The notes under the pieces are model-generated. The model had not been told where the DNA came from. It was given only the letters and a program-made list of their open reading frames with translations, and made no database searches. Shown one piece after another: positions 23,371 to 34,640 of a stretch of DNA of 64,000 nucleotides. Position 1 is the stretch's first letter. Each line of letters opens with the position of its first letter. Made by a program: the position numbers and the translations under genes. The DNA is from Mycteria americana (lineage: Eukaryota; Chordata; Aves; Ciconiiformes; Ciconiidae): positions 937,501-1,001,500 of the forward strand of contig NC_134383.1 of the NCBI RefSeq assembly GCF_035582795.1, given 5' to 3'.

Positions 23371-25829
23371 TTGCGCTCTTTCTGCCTCTCTCCCTTCTGC
23401 CCTACGTTGCATCGCATCGGAGACCCGCAGCCAGGCCCGAGTCTTTTTTAGCCTCACCTCCCCTCTCCCCAGCCAGCTCGCCGCCCCGCTGCAGGGAGAG
23501 GCACTGCAGCAGGGAGCCTGCAGTCTTGCTCCGATCCGGGCCTCGCTGCTTGAAGATCAGTCCGTCTGTCCCTCTCTGGCCGCGCTGGCGAGTGCCACCG
23601 AGCTGGGGACTGGTGAGCGGCGAGGGGGGGCCAGCCCGTCCCGGGGAGGAAGAGGAGGAGGAGGATGCTGAGGCTGCTGGGCTTGGCAGAGAGCGTGCTG
23701 CACGGACGGCCTCCTTCCCGCTCCCGGGACCGGTTCAGGTCTTGAAATGAGCCAGGTTTCTTTAAATAATCCCAAGTACTCATTAAAACAGCAAGGACGG
23801 AACAAAGGACCGGCACGTTTTTGCCGAGGACGACCCCGATAACCCAAAAATATTGGCCACGGGCTGCTGGAACTGGAATAACGTAGATTAAGGAAGCGTT
23901 CGGTGGTGTTTGCCTTTCTGCAGCAAAACGGTGAACTTTTGAGGGAAAAAGACACGGTTCATCAGCCCACTTATTTAATTAAACCCCCCGCCTTCTGTAG
24001 GGAAAAGAGTCAATGGAAAAATTCCTGCCGCCCCACCGAGGCTTCGGAGCGGCAGCGAGACGCTGCCGAGCCCGGCTGCCTGGAGGGAGCACTCTCCTGC
24101 CCGGGCCGCGTTGCAGCGTCAAACGGCAGAGCGGCAAGCTCGCCTCTCTTAATGATGCCTAATTTTTTTCCTGTTTTGTAAGACGCTTACATTTCTCACC
24201 CGTGACCCGCTGTTCTTGCCGGGCTTCCAATTTCAGTGTCGTCATCCCAAAGCTTCCTTTCACCGAATCCCTTCAGAGCAACAGGTAACAGCAGGCGAAA
24301 AGGCAGCCTTTAAAGAATAAAGAAACAAAAAGGTTTCCTTTTGCCACACGAATGTCAGGGCTCCTTCTCCTCTCGCTACGGTTGCGCTTTGAGCCGTAAT
24401 TTAAAAAACGAAGCCAAAACTTAAAGCAGAAGTGGGCTGAGACTCCGGCGCGCTCCGGCGCGCTGGGAAGGCGAGGGGAGGCTGGCGGCTTCGTCCCTCC
24501 CGCGCCTCCGGGAAAACCCCGGGGGGAGCAGAAAGGGCCCGGCTCAGCGCCCAGCCCGGGCACCCAAAGGGACCGGCGGGGCCGGTTGGAAAGGAGAGAG
24601 GCGCTGCCAAAAGCCCTAAGCCACTGGCGAACAGCAATATCTCAGCCGGCGTCAGTCCCCAGGGCGCCGCTGCACAGAGTGAAAGGTGTTCGGGGACCCG
24701 GGACACGGACTTTATCATCATAAAAAAGAATCTGTTTAATTTGTGGGTTTAAATTTTAAATAACTGTTGGAGCAGAGCTGCTCTCGGCTCTCGACCTAGC
24801 GCTCAGCCGCGCTATTCACATTCTGCTTCTGCGAGAGTCCCCGGGGGGGATTCAAATACCATTTAAAAGAGCTCATTTCTCCTTCCTTTCTTAATATTTC
24901 TCCAGCGCGGGGCAGAGGCAGGACAGCTCTGCCTCAGGCCCCGGCTCCCGCTCGCCCCGTGATGCCCCTGGGACACGCGCGGCACCGTTCATCCCTGCGG
25001 GGACGCGGCCCCAGGTGCACCCTGGGGTCCCCGGGGTGCCGGGACGGCGTAACGTGGGGCGGCAGCTTCTGCTCCGGCCGAGCCAGGCTGGGCGTTTCGG
25101 TTCAGGGGGACCTGGCCTCCCCCCGCCCTCTGGCCCCGAGCTGGGGCTGGACGCGGCGGTGACGGCCGCTGTCCCCAGCGTGGCTGCTCCTCCGTGCTCT
25201 CCCCAGAACGGCTCCAGCTCCCTACCTCCCGCGCCTGGGCGCTTTCCATCATGTTTATGGCACCCTGCAGTCTAATTAACAGCGAGGAGTCAAAGGACCC
25301 GAAAGCGGTGATTGTAATAAATAATCACTCGTGACCGCGGAGTTAATATTCCACCAGGGTCTCCTCCTGGCTTCCGGAAGAAACGGCGGAGGGAAGGGAA
25401 GAGAATCGAAGCCTTGCAGCGTGACCTGCGGAGGACCGCCTGGAGGAGAGCAGCCCTCCTCCAAAGGCTCCCTGCCCTTTCCCGCTTCACCTCCTCCCCG
25501 AAAGCTTTAGAGCAATCGCAACAACTTTTTTTTTGCAGCTCTTTGACGCGGTGTCCGGGGTCCGGGACTTAGGGACGCACAGAAAACTGTGAAATGCTGT
25601 AAAAGTCAACACGTGCCGAGTCATCTCTTCCGAAGGAATTATCCCAGAGGGAACGGGACCGCCACGTCTTGGACCGCCGCAGCCCTCCGCCTCGCGTGCC
25701 AGCCTGTAGCTCCCGGCACACCAGGGCCCTGGTCACACGCCCGTGCAAACGTCCGCGGCTCGGGAGGACAAGGAGAGCGCGGAGGCATCGGATCGCTACC
25801 CTGCTGAGGACCGCGAGGTCTTCACCCTG

Positions 25830-25849
25830 CCTCCTCCTCCTCCTCCTCC
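25830..25849 (+). repeat. Short CTC tract
   Basis: Six CTC/CCT units in GC-rich DNA, similar to the tract near 15124 but shorter. Confidence 0.85.
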
Positions 25850-26029
25850 GAGGGAGGGTGGCAGAGGATGCTGCGGGTGCTTCGCTACGCCGCCGCGCGT
25901 CCCGCCTTCCTGCGGAGCCCCGGCTGGGTCCCCACGCGCCGCCGCGGTGCCGGGAGCGCCCCGCGCTCCCCGCGAGGTTCCGGGGCTGCGAGGGGACGCT
26001 GCGCGCAGCCCCATGCAATTATCTGCGGA

Positions 26030-26290
26030 GAGCTCGGCACTGCTGATAATCTGTTAGCTCCGCACATATCTCTACTAATTATAAATCTCAGCTGAGATTT
26101 GCATTTTTATGAAATGCTTGTGCTAGAAATCTTTATTAAAAACCCGTACATATTAATTCAATCTAATCTTGGTCATTTCAGGTTCCATAAGAAAGCGTTT
26201 TCATAAAGCTACAAAGCTAACATCTATAACTTTTCCGTTTCACCAGAAAGCATACCTCCGCGTTCAGTTGTACATTTATCTTCCGAGACG
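26030..26290. promoter_or_regulatory. AT-rich island with paired palindromes
   Basis: Carries the adjoining palindromes at 26083-26117, ACTAATTATAAATC before them and ACATATTAATTCAATC after them. About 260 bp, flanked on both sides by very CpG-rich DNA. Confidence 0.45.
26083..26117. promoter_or_regulatory. Two adjoining palindromes centred on an E-box
   Basis: AAATCTCAGCTGAGATTT (26083-26100) is a perfect 18-bp palindrome with CAGCTG, a bHLH E-box, at its centre. It is followed directly by GCATTT...AAATGC (26101-26106 and 26112-26117), arms of 6 bp with a 5-base loop. The join also makes TTTGCAT, an octamer-like core. Symmetric sites of this kind bind dimeric regulators. The factor is not known from sequence. 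Confidence 0.5.
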
Positions 26291-26690
26291 GTGCTTATAA
26301 CGAGCGCTAACGAAGTCAGCGCGCTCCACAGCCCGACGCCGGCCGCGGCGGGCCGACCCGCGCCCCGGGGATGCTCGGCCACAGCCGTGCCCACCCAGCT
26401 TTGCGGGGGGGACGTCGGGGGAGCTGTTCCTAACGCCGGTTGCGCGACTGGGGCGCGGGACAGAGGCAGGAAAGCACGCCGGCGCCCGGGAGGCCCCCCA
26501 GCCCAGGCTCCCAGCAGCCGCCGCCGCTCCTGCCCCGGGCAGGGCATCTCCATCAGCCTCAGCCGGCTGCGCGAGTCACGTCCTCGGCTTCGCTCTTGGG
26601 CTATTTTTTGTTTAATCCGCGACGACGCCCCGGAGAGGACGAGGAAACGCGGCGCGTGAGGCCCGGGCATCGCGGGCAAATGACTTTCTT
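26290..26690. other. CpG-rich block
   Basis: CpG-island-like DNA immediately after the palindrome-bearing AT island. No gene signal. Confidence 0.5.
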
Positions 26691-27570
26691 CCCTTTGGTG
26701 GGGACTCTTTTAAGTGAGCCTTTCCCAGCTGAGGCTCAAAGCCAGTAATTTCATCAGCAATTTGTATCTCATCCGAAATGCCTTTGTCTGGAGTCAGGGG
26801 AAAAAAAGATTAACTTTTCCTGCCTGAAATATGGCTGCCGGATGCGAGGGAATAGAGAAGGCAAATAAGCAAAGCAAAGTTAAGCTTTCTGTATAGAGCT
26901 GGAGGCTTAACGGTGCAGATTACAACAGCAGGTGATGAGCAGCTCTAGCCTCTGCCGTGTAGGCTGTGAAGAATCCTGTTAAACCGCAAAGGCGGTTTAG
27001 CTACAGCTCCCCGTTTCAGAAATGATTGAGCTGAAATCCCGGGGACTGACAGCCCCCGGGGAGCGGGAGCGATCCTGCTGAAGGCCCGGAGCAGCCTCGG
27101 AGGGCTGAGCGGTGCCCGGGGACGCGCGTGGGCGCACGGCCCGTCCTCTTCCCCGGCACCGGCAGGGAGCCGGTCCTGCGCCTCGCACCTTTTCGGCGGC
27201 GATTAAGCAAGAGCGAAGCCGGCAGGACGAAGGTGCGACGGGAAAGAGAGCGGGCTAAGGAATGACACAGGCGAGCAACCAAAACACAGGAGGAGCAGAG
27301 CGTCTCGGGGCAAGCCCAAGGAAAGGCCAAGAGCTTTATTTATTGCCTTAAATCATTTACTAAGTGCCCATCTTCAAAGGTGCTGGGGCCGAGCACGACA
27401 GCAAGACCAGAGAGCTATCGCAAGCGGGGGCAGAAGGAGCGGGGGGGTGGCAGGCAGGGCGGCGCGGATGCCGGGAGACCCTTCCTTTGCAGCCCTCCTT
27501 TGGATCCAGCTTCCTCAGCATCTGCCCAATCTGCCGGCGAAGGCAACAGATGCCGCTGAAGTTTCTGGCC

Positions 27571-27610
27571 ATTAGCTGCTAATAAGAAACTAATTAGCTC
27601 ATTAGCTAAT
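27571..27610. promoter_or_regulatory. Homeodomain site cluster with three palindromes
   Basis: In 40 bp there are ATTAGC-T-GCTAAT (27571-27583, inverted arms of 6), CTAATTAG (27590-27597, perfect palindrome) and ATTAGCTAAT (27601-27610, perfect palindrome). Six TAAT/ATTA cores are close-packed in a GC-rich neighbourhood. This is a typical homeodomain or LIM-homeodomain target arrangement, but binding is inferred from motif only. Confidence 0.5.
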
Positions 27611-27639
27611 ATTTGATCCTTTGGACTGGGTTCCGTCTG

Positions 27640-28520
27640 CGTCTGCAGATCCGGGCTGGCTGCAGCCCGCCTGCCCCGGCTGAAGGCAGTGCCGTGACCT
27701 CCGCCGACTTTCGGGGAGGGAGGCAGCCTTTGCTCCATCCCGCGGCAACGCCCTCGGTGGCGAGCAGCACGGCCGCCGCAGCCCGCGTCGGTGCCGGCAG
27801 GGCGGCACCGGGCAGGTGCCCCCTGCACCCAGGACACAGACCTCGGCGGACGGGCGGTCTCGGCGTGGCACCCGTCGCCCTGGCCAGGGCACGCGACGAC
27901 TGCCAGGGCGACGGCCGACGCCGTTTGACCAGAACACTCTCGCCGTCACCTCCCTGGCCCCGGCTTGTCTCTCCCACGACGCGGTGGGCTGCGGGTCCCC
28001 CTGCCCACCCGGGGGAGCCGGGAGGTGTCCCGGCTTTGCTCTGCTGCGGGCAGGCGAGGAGCCTCCCGGGGCTTGCGGGCACCGGCTGCCGTCTTGTGAG
28101 GGTTCAAATCCCGAGTCTCCTGGTACCGCACGCAAGGTAAAACGCTCCCAGGCTAGGCGGCACAGCCCCGGAGGCCGGCCCAGGCTACGTCTAAGCTCGC
28201 CGGCCCCTTCTGCGCAGAAGCAAGACGAGCATTTACTCTTTCCTGAAGACAAACCCGCCGGAGGCTCCTCTTGGTTGCCCCCTGTGCCGCACGGGGCCGG
28301 GAGCGAACGCGGGGGCTCCCCGACACCGGCTCCCGTCCGGCGGAGAGGCTTTTCCAGCGGAGCAGCCCCCGCGCTGCCGGGCACGGGGGATCCGGCAGCT
28401 GCCGGGACGTGGGGCAGGCTGCACCCCGTACGGCTCCGGGCGCGCGGGAGCGCCGGATGAGCTTCAGAACAGCAGCCAAAGTTTTCCGGCTTATCCAAAG
28501 CGATCCGCCGGTCCCCGCGA
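27640..28520. other. CpG-rich block with long spurious frames
   Basis: About 900 bp with a 310-codon minus frame and a 214-codon plus frame overlapping each other. Both are Pro/Arg/Gly-rich without domains. A GGTTCAAATCC tRNA B-box-like word at 28094-28104 stands alone. Confidence 0.5.
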
Positions 28521-28539
28521 GGTTTGTCCTTCACTAGGA

Positions 28540-28900
28540 ATTAGAGACGAGTTTCCAGTGTTTTCCTCCACCATCTGCCCCGGCTTTAGTTGAAATGCAA
28601 CATTTTACTCCGGCAGTCAGTAGGTAATCTTGTCAGCATTACTTAGAGAAGCTGGGTCTGTCCTGCCCATCTGATGCTCTGTGCAGCAGAGGGAAAATCA
28701 CGGCTCCCTCTTGAAAGGAGGGGAGAAATTGAGGTTGACTTTGGCACAGGAAAACAAGTAATCCAGAGATGACAACATGCCACGGGAGCTTAAAATAAGC
28801 ATCAACTAATTCAAACAAAAACAAATCTGCATTGAAAACAGACTCTTCCCCAGACCACATCCCCACTTTAAAGTGCCTTTGAATTCTCCCCGGCGCATTT
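28540..28900. promoter_or_regulatory. CpG-poor segment
   Basis: Moderate-GC, CpG-poor DNA with few homeodomain cores (CAACTAATTCAAAC near 28803). It could be an old unrecognised repeat or a regulatory element. Nothing specific was seen. Confidence 0.2.
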
Positions 28901-29115
28901 AGAACGTGCTCTCCCTTCACAGCCTCTCACTCGCTTTGTTTTGCTGTTTGGTAGCAGGCAAACGAGGGCTGAAGTTTGAAATGATGTTTTCTTATTAGCA
29001 CGCATGCAAATACTAATAAACAGCTCTGCACGCTGCCCCGGCACCCCTCCTGCAGGCAGGCGGGCAGGCGAGCAGGGGAAGGGCACAGGGGCAGCAATAA
29101 AACGCGTTTCCACGT

Positions 29116-29708
29116 TGTCGTGGTTTAACCCCGGCCAGCAGCTCAGCCCCCGCAGCCGCTCGCTCCCTCCCCCGTGGTGGGATGGGGGGGAGAATGGGAC
29201 GGGTAAAAGTGAGAAAACTCGAGGGCTGAGATAAAGACAGTTCAATAGGGAAAGCAAAAGCCGTGCACAAAGCAAAGCAAACAAGGCATTCCTTCCCTGC
29301 TTCCCACGGGCAGGCAGGTGCTCAGCCATCCCCAGGACAGCAGGGCTCCAGCACGCGTAACGGTGACTTGGGCAGACAAACGCCATCGCTCCCAACGTCC
29401 CCCCTTCCTCCTTCTTCCCCAGCTTTACGTGCTGGGCACGACGCCCCATGGTGTGGGGTGTCCCTTTGGGCAGTGGGGGCAGCTGTCCCGGCCGCGTCCC
29501 CTCCCAGCTCCTCGTGCCCCCCAGCCCCTCGCTGGGGGGGGGGGGGGGGGGGGAGGAGCAGAACAGGCCGTGACCGCGTGCAAGCACTGCTCAGCAGGAG
29601 CGACAACGGCCCTGGGTGACCAGCGCTGTTTCCAGCACAGATCCAAACCACAGCCCCACACCAGCTACTGTGAAGAAAAGGAACGCTACCCCAGCCAAAA
29701 CCAGCACA
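29116..29708 (-). mobile_element. Solo LTR of an avian endogenous retrovirus
   Basis: This 593-bp block has retroviral TG...CA termini: TGTCGTGGTTTAACCCC at the plus-strand left end and AAACCAGCACA at the right. I recognise the overall sequence from memory as a widespread avian ERV LTR (probably ERVL or ERVK class). The sense strand is minus. In that orientation a degraded TATA-like segment lies near 29421-29430 and a degraded polyadenylation-type segment near 29241-29250. No gag, pol or env sequence adjoins it, so it is most simply a solo LTR left by recombination between two LTRs. I could not find a clear 4-6 bp target-site duplication, which fits an old insertion. It contains an uninterrupted run of 20 G (29534-29553). 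The exact family name is uncertain. Confidence 0.85.
29534..29553 (+). repeat. Run of 20 G within the solo LTR
   Basis: An uninterrupted G homopolymer, the longest G or C run in the window. It has quadruplex-forming potential on the plus strand and its length may be unreliable in the assembly. Confidence 0.95.
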
Positions 29709-30779
29709 TGCATTTTTTTTCTAACAGCAAAAAACCAGCTTAGCTTAGGGGCACAACCCGGGCTGTGAGCTTCAGCAGCTTCAGCTCCTTCCCTGCCCCA
29801 TCCCACCGCTCCCAAGGTGAGGGGCTGCTGGAAAAGCGGCTTCCAACACCAGCAGCAAAGAAACAAAAATGCAGAAAATCAGAAGGTCGTCCTCAGGCGG
29901 CAGCTGACGTACTTGAACCCAGCCTGCCTCATCTGTAAATGGATATATTTGGGCATACTGGCGGTTCGGTCCTTGAGGGCTGCAGCTTACGAGCTGCTGC
30001 GGCCATTTGCCAGGCTCTGAAGGGAGCCATTAGCACAAGTCGCCCGCTTCCCGGAGCCACGGCTTGGGAGAGGGACCAGGTTTCAGGGCATGCGAAGGGG
30101 CCGGCACCGGAGCCGCCGCGGCACCGCAAGCATCCTCCCTCCGGCCCCACGCGCTGCCGCGTGTGCGTGCACTGGCTGGCCCGCTCCTCTTCGCTCTGCG
30201 CACAGAGAGACTGATCTTGCTAATGAAAAGTAGAGCAGAAGAAAGGGAGCAGAAAACCTCCCTGCCAGCTCCCCGAGAGGCCGGCCGGCGTCTCCTGCAG
30301 CACGCCCGTCCCCTCCTGACGTACCGAGAGCTCCTCTGCGTGCCACGCGGGAGCCGACATTAATAATTACTAGATCTTGCGGAAGGGAGCGGAAGAGGCT
30401 GCTGGATGTGCAGGCAGCGCAGGCGCTGCCGGAACTGATGGCGGCGGAGGCTGAATCGCTGCCTCTAATGAACGTACTGTTCTTTACGTGCCGCTCTCCT
30501 GCGGGCTGATGGATGAGACTGGGTGCTCGGGTCCCGATCCGGAACCTCGCATCCCAGCGCCGGTGCCCGAGCTGCCCCATCGCCGGCTGCGGGGGCACGG
30601 CGGCACGCGGCAGCGGGAGAGGCGGCAGAGATGTCTTCAGCCGAAGCCCTGCACCGTGCCAGGTGCCCGGGCACGGAGGTGGTCGTGGCCCCGCGGGCAC
30701 GGGGCAGGCAGGCGGGCACTGCCCGCTCGTTGCAAGGGAGGCTGAGGGCTGCTTCTTGCTAGCTGCCGGTTTGGTGGCA

Positions 30780-30960
30780 GATTATGAATTGTTTGGTATG
30801 GAATTTCAAATGATCGCTTAAGTAGCTAATTAGCTTGTAGCAACTTCGAGCAACCTGGGTGTAGTGTGTATTTAAGTGTTTAATGCCTTTTTTTTCCTCT
30901 CTTCCTTTCTAATTGGCATTTAATTAAAAGAATAAATAAAAAAAGAAAAGCAGCTTTGCC
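30780..30960. promoter_or_regulatory. AT-rich island, putative enhancer
   Basis: Contains the AGCTAATTAGCT palindrome, GATTATGAATTGTTTGG and CTAATTGGCATTTAATTAAAAG. It ends in an A-rich tract before a CpG-rich block. Confidence 0.4.
30824..30835. promoter_or_regulatory. Palindrome AGCTAATTAGCT
   Basis: A perfect 12-bp palindrome with a TAATTA core, in the AT-rich island 30780-30960. The arm sequence is close to that of the site cluster at 27571-27610 (TAGCTAAT versus GCTAATTAGC), so the same factor class may act on both. Confidence 0.45.
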
Positions 30961-30979
30961 TGGGCTGCTTGGGTTTAAC

Positions 30980-31460
30980 TATCAAACAGCTTGCTTCTCC
31001 TCGAGAAGCGCTGCGGTTGGGGCTCCCGCGGCAGGGGCGAGGCAGAGGGGACGGTGCGGGGGGGCCTGGCCCCAGGAGCCGGACGCAGGCCGGCAGCCCG
31101 TGCGGGGACCCCGGGAAGGAGGCGCGTCGCCGGCCCCGCGGCTGCAGCACAGCCTACGGCACGCAGACGGGCTGCCTTCTGCCAAGGGGTCGCTCCCACC
31201 GGCAGGAAGAGCCGGACCCCCCCCGCGCCGGCGCCGCGCGGCTCCTGCCGCTGACCGGCCGGGGACGGTGCCTCCCTCTCGCCTCGTGTCCGCCTTCCTC
31301 AGCACGTTTTCCAGCGGCGATCGGGGCTTGGCAAGGCTCCCCTTGGCTTCCCCCTGCAAAGGCAGCCTCCGTGCCCCCGGGGAGCCCGCGAGGGGATGCT
31401 CTGGAAGGAAACATCCATTAGCGAAGCGCTCGATAACTTCTGCTTTCTGATTTATTGCGT
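30980..31460. other. CpG-rich block
   Basis: CpG-dense DNA with overlapping low-complexity frames (257 codons minus, 164 plus). No domain seen. Confidence 0.5.
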
Positions 31461-31899
31461 TCCCTAATGTCTGCAAATCGCCCAGCGCTCTGGCTTCCTC
31501 TCTTGGCGAGGGCGGAGGCGCTGGCCGGCCGGCCGGATGAAGTCGTAACAGCTGCCAGAGGGCTCTGATGTCTCTACCGCCGCTCTGACGAGGACCAGGC
31601 AGTCCGGAGGAGCTCCGCAACAAAGCGGTGCTTTCAAAGCCCTTCTCTCCGGAGGCGTAATTACCAAAGGGGAAGGAGGAGCACGGCTCCCCGCCCGCCG
31701 CATCCCCCGGGAGAGGCCCGGGCTGTGTCCGGGGCTGTCCCCGTTCCCCCAGCATCTCCCTCCTCAGCGGGTAAGACCCCGTCCCCCGTCCTTGGGGTGA
31801 CCAGGCAGCACCTCTTGAAACACTGACGCACGAGGAGGTTAAAAATCCCTGCTGTATTTGGCACAGCGGATGACCAACCGCTCGGAAAAGTTGATGCCC

Positions 31900-32250
31900 A
31901 GAAGCTTAACTTTCCCCGTCTCCACGAGAATCTAGGCGGATTTGATGCAAAGCATGCAAAAGTGCATGCCTGTGAGTAGCAAGCGTGTTAATAGCTTAAA
32001 GTAAATCTAAAGGAACATTTGAAAGCTGAAAGATGAAAGTAGATCACAGGGCAAAGATCAAACAATCTAGAACCACTTCTAAGCCCTTTACTGCTGCGGA
32101 TTATTAGCATTTGAAAGTGAAGAGCATTAGTGAAAGAAGAGGATGGGGGGCGCGGGAAGGAAGTTCTGTTGTGCAGATAAAAAGTGAGGTAAGTGACAGT
32201 GGGAGAGGAAGAATGGAAATTATCCGGCTTATTAAGCACCACACAGAAAG
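31900..32250. promoter_or_regulatory. AT-richer CpG-poor segment
   Basis: Purine-rich with repeated AAAG/GAAAG motifs (for example CATTTGAAAG at about 32018 and 32109) and GGCAAAGATCAAAC (TCF/LEF or HNF4-like). Possible conserved element. Confidence 0.3.
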
Positions 32251-33779
32251 GCCGCGTACACGCAGGCGTGTGCACGCCAACGGGGAACCACCGGCTTATT
32301 TTTAGACGGCGGGCACACGCCTCGGGCTGCGTCTCCGCTGGGATGCTTTCCGGGAGCCTTCCAAGCGTGCAGCGGGCCCTTCTGCACCGGCACGGGGAGG
32401 AAAACCTCCCGAAGGGAGCAGCGGAGCCCAGGGCTGGGACAGCTGCTGCCGGGTACCAACCGCTCAGAGCTGCCTGGCATAGAGGCAGCTCTTTGAAAAA
32501 GGCGTTTAACTGCAAAATTAACTAACGCACTTCATTTCTTACGGAAAGCTCCAGGAGGAGCCTCCGGTTCGTATCCCCGCGCAAAACCGGCGTGTTGCTC
32601 AGCAAACCTGTGGTGGGCAGGAGCAGGGAAAGTCCAGCAGCCCCGACACGGCTGCTGGGGGAGAGGGGAGCCCAGCGAAGCCAGGGAGAAAACAAACAGC
32701 CAGAAGGCAGCAGCTACGCTAAGACAATATTGATGTCTGCTAACAAAGATGTTCGGTATCGGAATAGATACATTTACAGCCTTTCATCTGCAGCAAGAGC
32801 TTCCCCAGCTGGCCAGCTACCCTGCCTGGTGCTGCGGCTGGGGTGGGAAGCGCGTCGAGGTCGGGGACACCCAGCACTGAGCCGGCTGCGTGCCCTGCGG
32901 GGCAAGGGCTCAGCGGCCCCCGGGGAAGCCGGAGGGACGCGCCTCTCCAGAAGCGCTGTGTCTCGTAAAACGGGGCCCTCGGGAGGAGTCCACGGCTGGC
33001 TGACATTCCGCCCTCCCCTCGCCCCACCTCGGGGAGCCGCTGCCCAGGGCAGGAGGGGTGCCGCGGCGGGATGCTGGCGGAGACGCTGCTCGCGGAGACG
33101 CTCTCGCACAGCCGCAGGCGCTGGCGACGCTTCCCAGCGGGCGCGTTTCAGGTGCAGAACCTTATCCCCGGTGATAAGGCGCGATGCTGAGGGCGCGCGC
33201 GAGGAACGCTTACGGCAATGGCAGTTAGAACAGACAACTCGTGTTGTACTCGCAGCCTGAACCAGCCCGCTCCGGAGTCGGTAACAAAGGAGCTTTTATG
33301 TCACGGTCTCTTTATGCAGCACTATTGCCTTTTAGCCTCTTTCAGCTAAACGTGGTACGACTCTGGAGTGGAAGAAGGCTCAAGTTGGTTCACGCCGGTT
33401 TAACTTACACCAGCCAGCATATATTCCACTGAAAGACTTAGACTTACCTCCGTCCGTGGCCATGCAGTGCCTGCGCTCAGCCCGGCCGCTCTGCCCGTGC
33501 GCGGAGCACGGGAACGGAGCGGGGCGCAGGGAGACGGGAGCTCCCCCGGCTCGGGCACCGGGAAGGGGCGACCGGGATGCGGAGGCTCCCGGCCTTCCCC
33601 AGAGCAGCTTTCTCTCTTCTCTCAGGTGCTGGCACAACAACGTCCGGGAGGAAGAAGCAGCTGCGAGGCAAGGGCCCTCGCCCCCTGCCCTGGCTTACAG
33701 CTTCTTGGCATGTAACCTGCAACGTCTTTGTTCCCCCTCCGCTGATTTACATACAGCAGTAATTGCATGCAATCCGGCC

Positions 33780-33960
33780 TAACGCAGCGCACGGATATCT
33801 AAGCTCACATGGCTTCCGAATGCGGCCTTTTTTCTCTATTTAAGGGTTGCCAAAAGCTCTCTTAATGTAAGCGTTGTGGGAGTCCGTTAATTAACGTTGC
33901 AAAAGCTTCCTGCGATATCGCCCTATGCGTATTCGTTTTGTTTCCCGGGTACCAGGTGGA
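33780..33960. promoter_or_regulatory. AT-richer segment with HNF1-like palindrome
   Basis: Surrounds CGTTAATTAACG (33885-33896). Flanking sequence includes CTCTTAATGTAAGCG. Small island between CpG-rich blocks. Confidence 0.3.
33885..33896. promoter_or_regulatory. Palindrome CGTTAATTAACG
   Basis: A perfect 12-bp palindrome containing GTTAATTAAC, which resembles the HNF1-type inverted GTTAAT site (GTTAATNATTAAC) without its central spacer base. It sits in a short AT-richer stretch. Confidence 0.4.
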
Positions 33961-34189
33961 AAGCTGCCACGGTGAGTAAGGTATGAGCCGATCCCCAGAC
34001 AAAAGGCGTTTGGCTCCCCTAGGTGATGTTTCCCCGGGGAAGGGGCAGCACGGCAGCCTGCCCTTCGGCAACCGCGGCCCTGTGGCAGCGCCCGGGGAGG
34101 GGAGCCCGGGACCGGGGCAGGGGACCCTGGGGGTACCAGAAACCCCGGCACCTGCGCCCGTCTTGGGTGCTCGGCTGCGCGGCTGCCAT

Positions 34190-34640
34190 TTCAAGTAGCG
34201 AATTACAAGAGAGGAGAGAGGGAGAAAGCGAATGCCATATCTATTATATGCAGCCTTGGCTGTAATAAACAGTGAAGCTGACTGTTCCCAGAGGGACTCG
34301 CTAATATAGGAGATTGATTCACTGCAGTGCAACCCCCCAAGGGCTTTACACACAACTCTGACTAAACTTCCTATAAAATCAATCCAGCCTTTTCACCACT
34401 TTTGACAGGGTGTTCTCATACTAATCTACTCCCCTTGTCAGTCAGCTCCGCTAACAAAGGCTCTGATGATCTTTAACCAGGCACAAGAAATACTACAGAG
34501 GTAGGTGGAGGATTCCTCCAGAAGCAACAGAATCCATCCTTCGCATAGGCGAAGGACTCGCGTTGCTGCCAAAAATAATAATAATAATAATAATAATATT
34601 GCAATTATCAGCAGTAATAATAGCGATGAAGATGCAAAGA
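34190..34640. promoter_or_regulatory. CpG-poor segment ending in an AAT microsatellite
   Basis: Balanced-composition DNA of about 450 bp with GATTGATTCACTGC, CTTCCTATAAAATC and the AAT array. A conserved element plus simple repeat is the simplest reading. Confidence 0.3.
34574..34597 (+). repeat. AAT trinucleotide microsatellite (8 copies)
   Basis: Eight uninterrupted AAT units, continuing into degenerate TAAT-rich sequence to about 34625. It is a likely length polymorphism. Confidence 0.95.

Noticed and set aside
28094..28104. tRNA gene or tRNA-derived SINE from the B-box word GGTTCAAATCC
   Set aside because: No A-box, T-stem pairs only partly, no acceptor stem. An isolated chance match.
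27602..28534. 310-codon minus frame as a gene
   Set aside because: Composition-driven, overlapped by a 214-codon plus frame, no motif.
29900..29960. Second MIR fragment around GCCTCATCTGTAAATGG
   Set aside because: About 16 bases match the MIR core, but the flanks do not follow in register. Too little to call.
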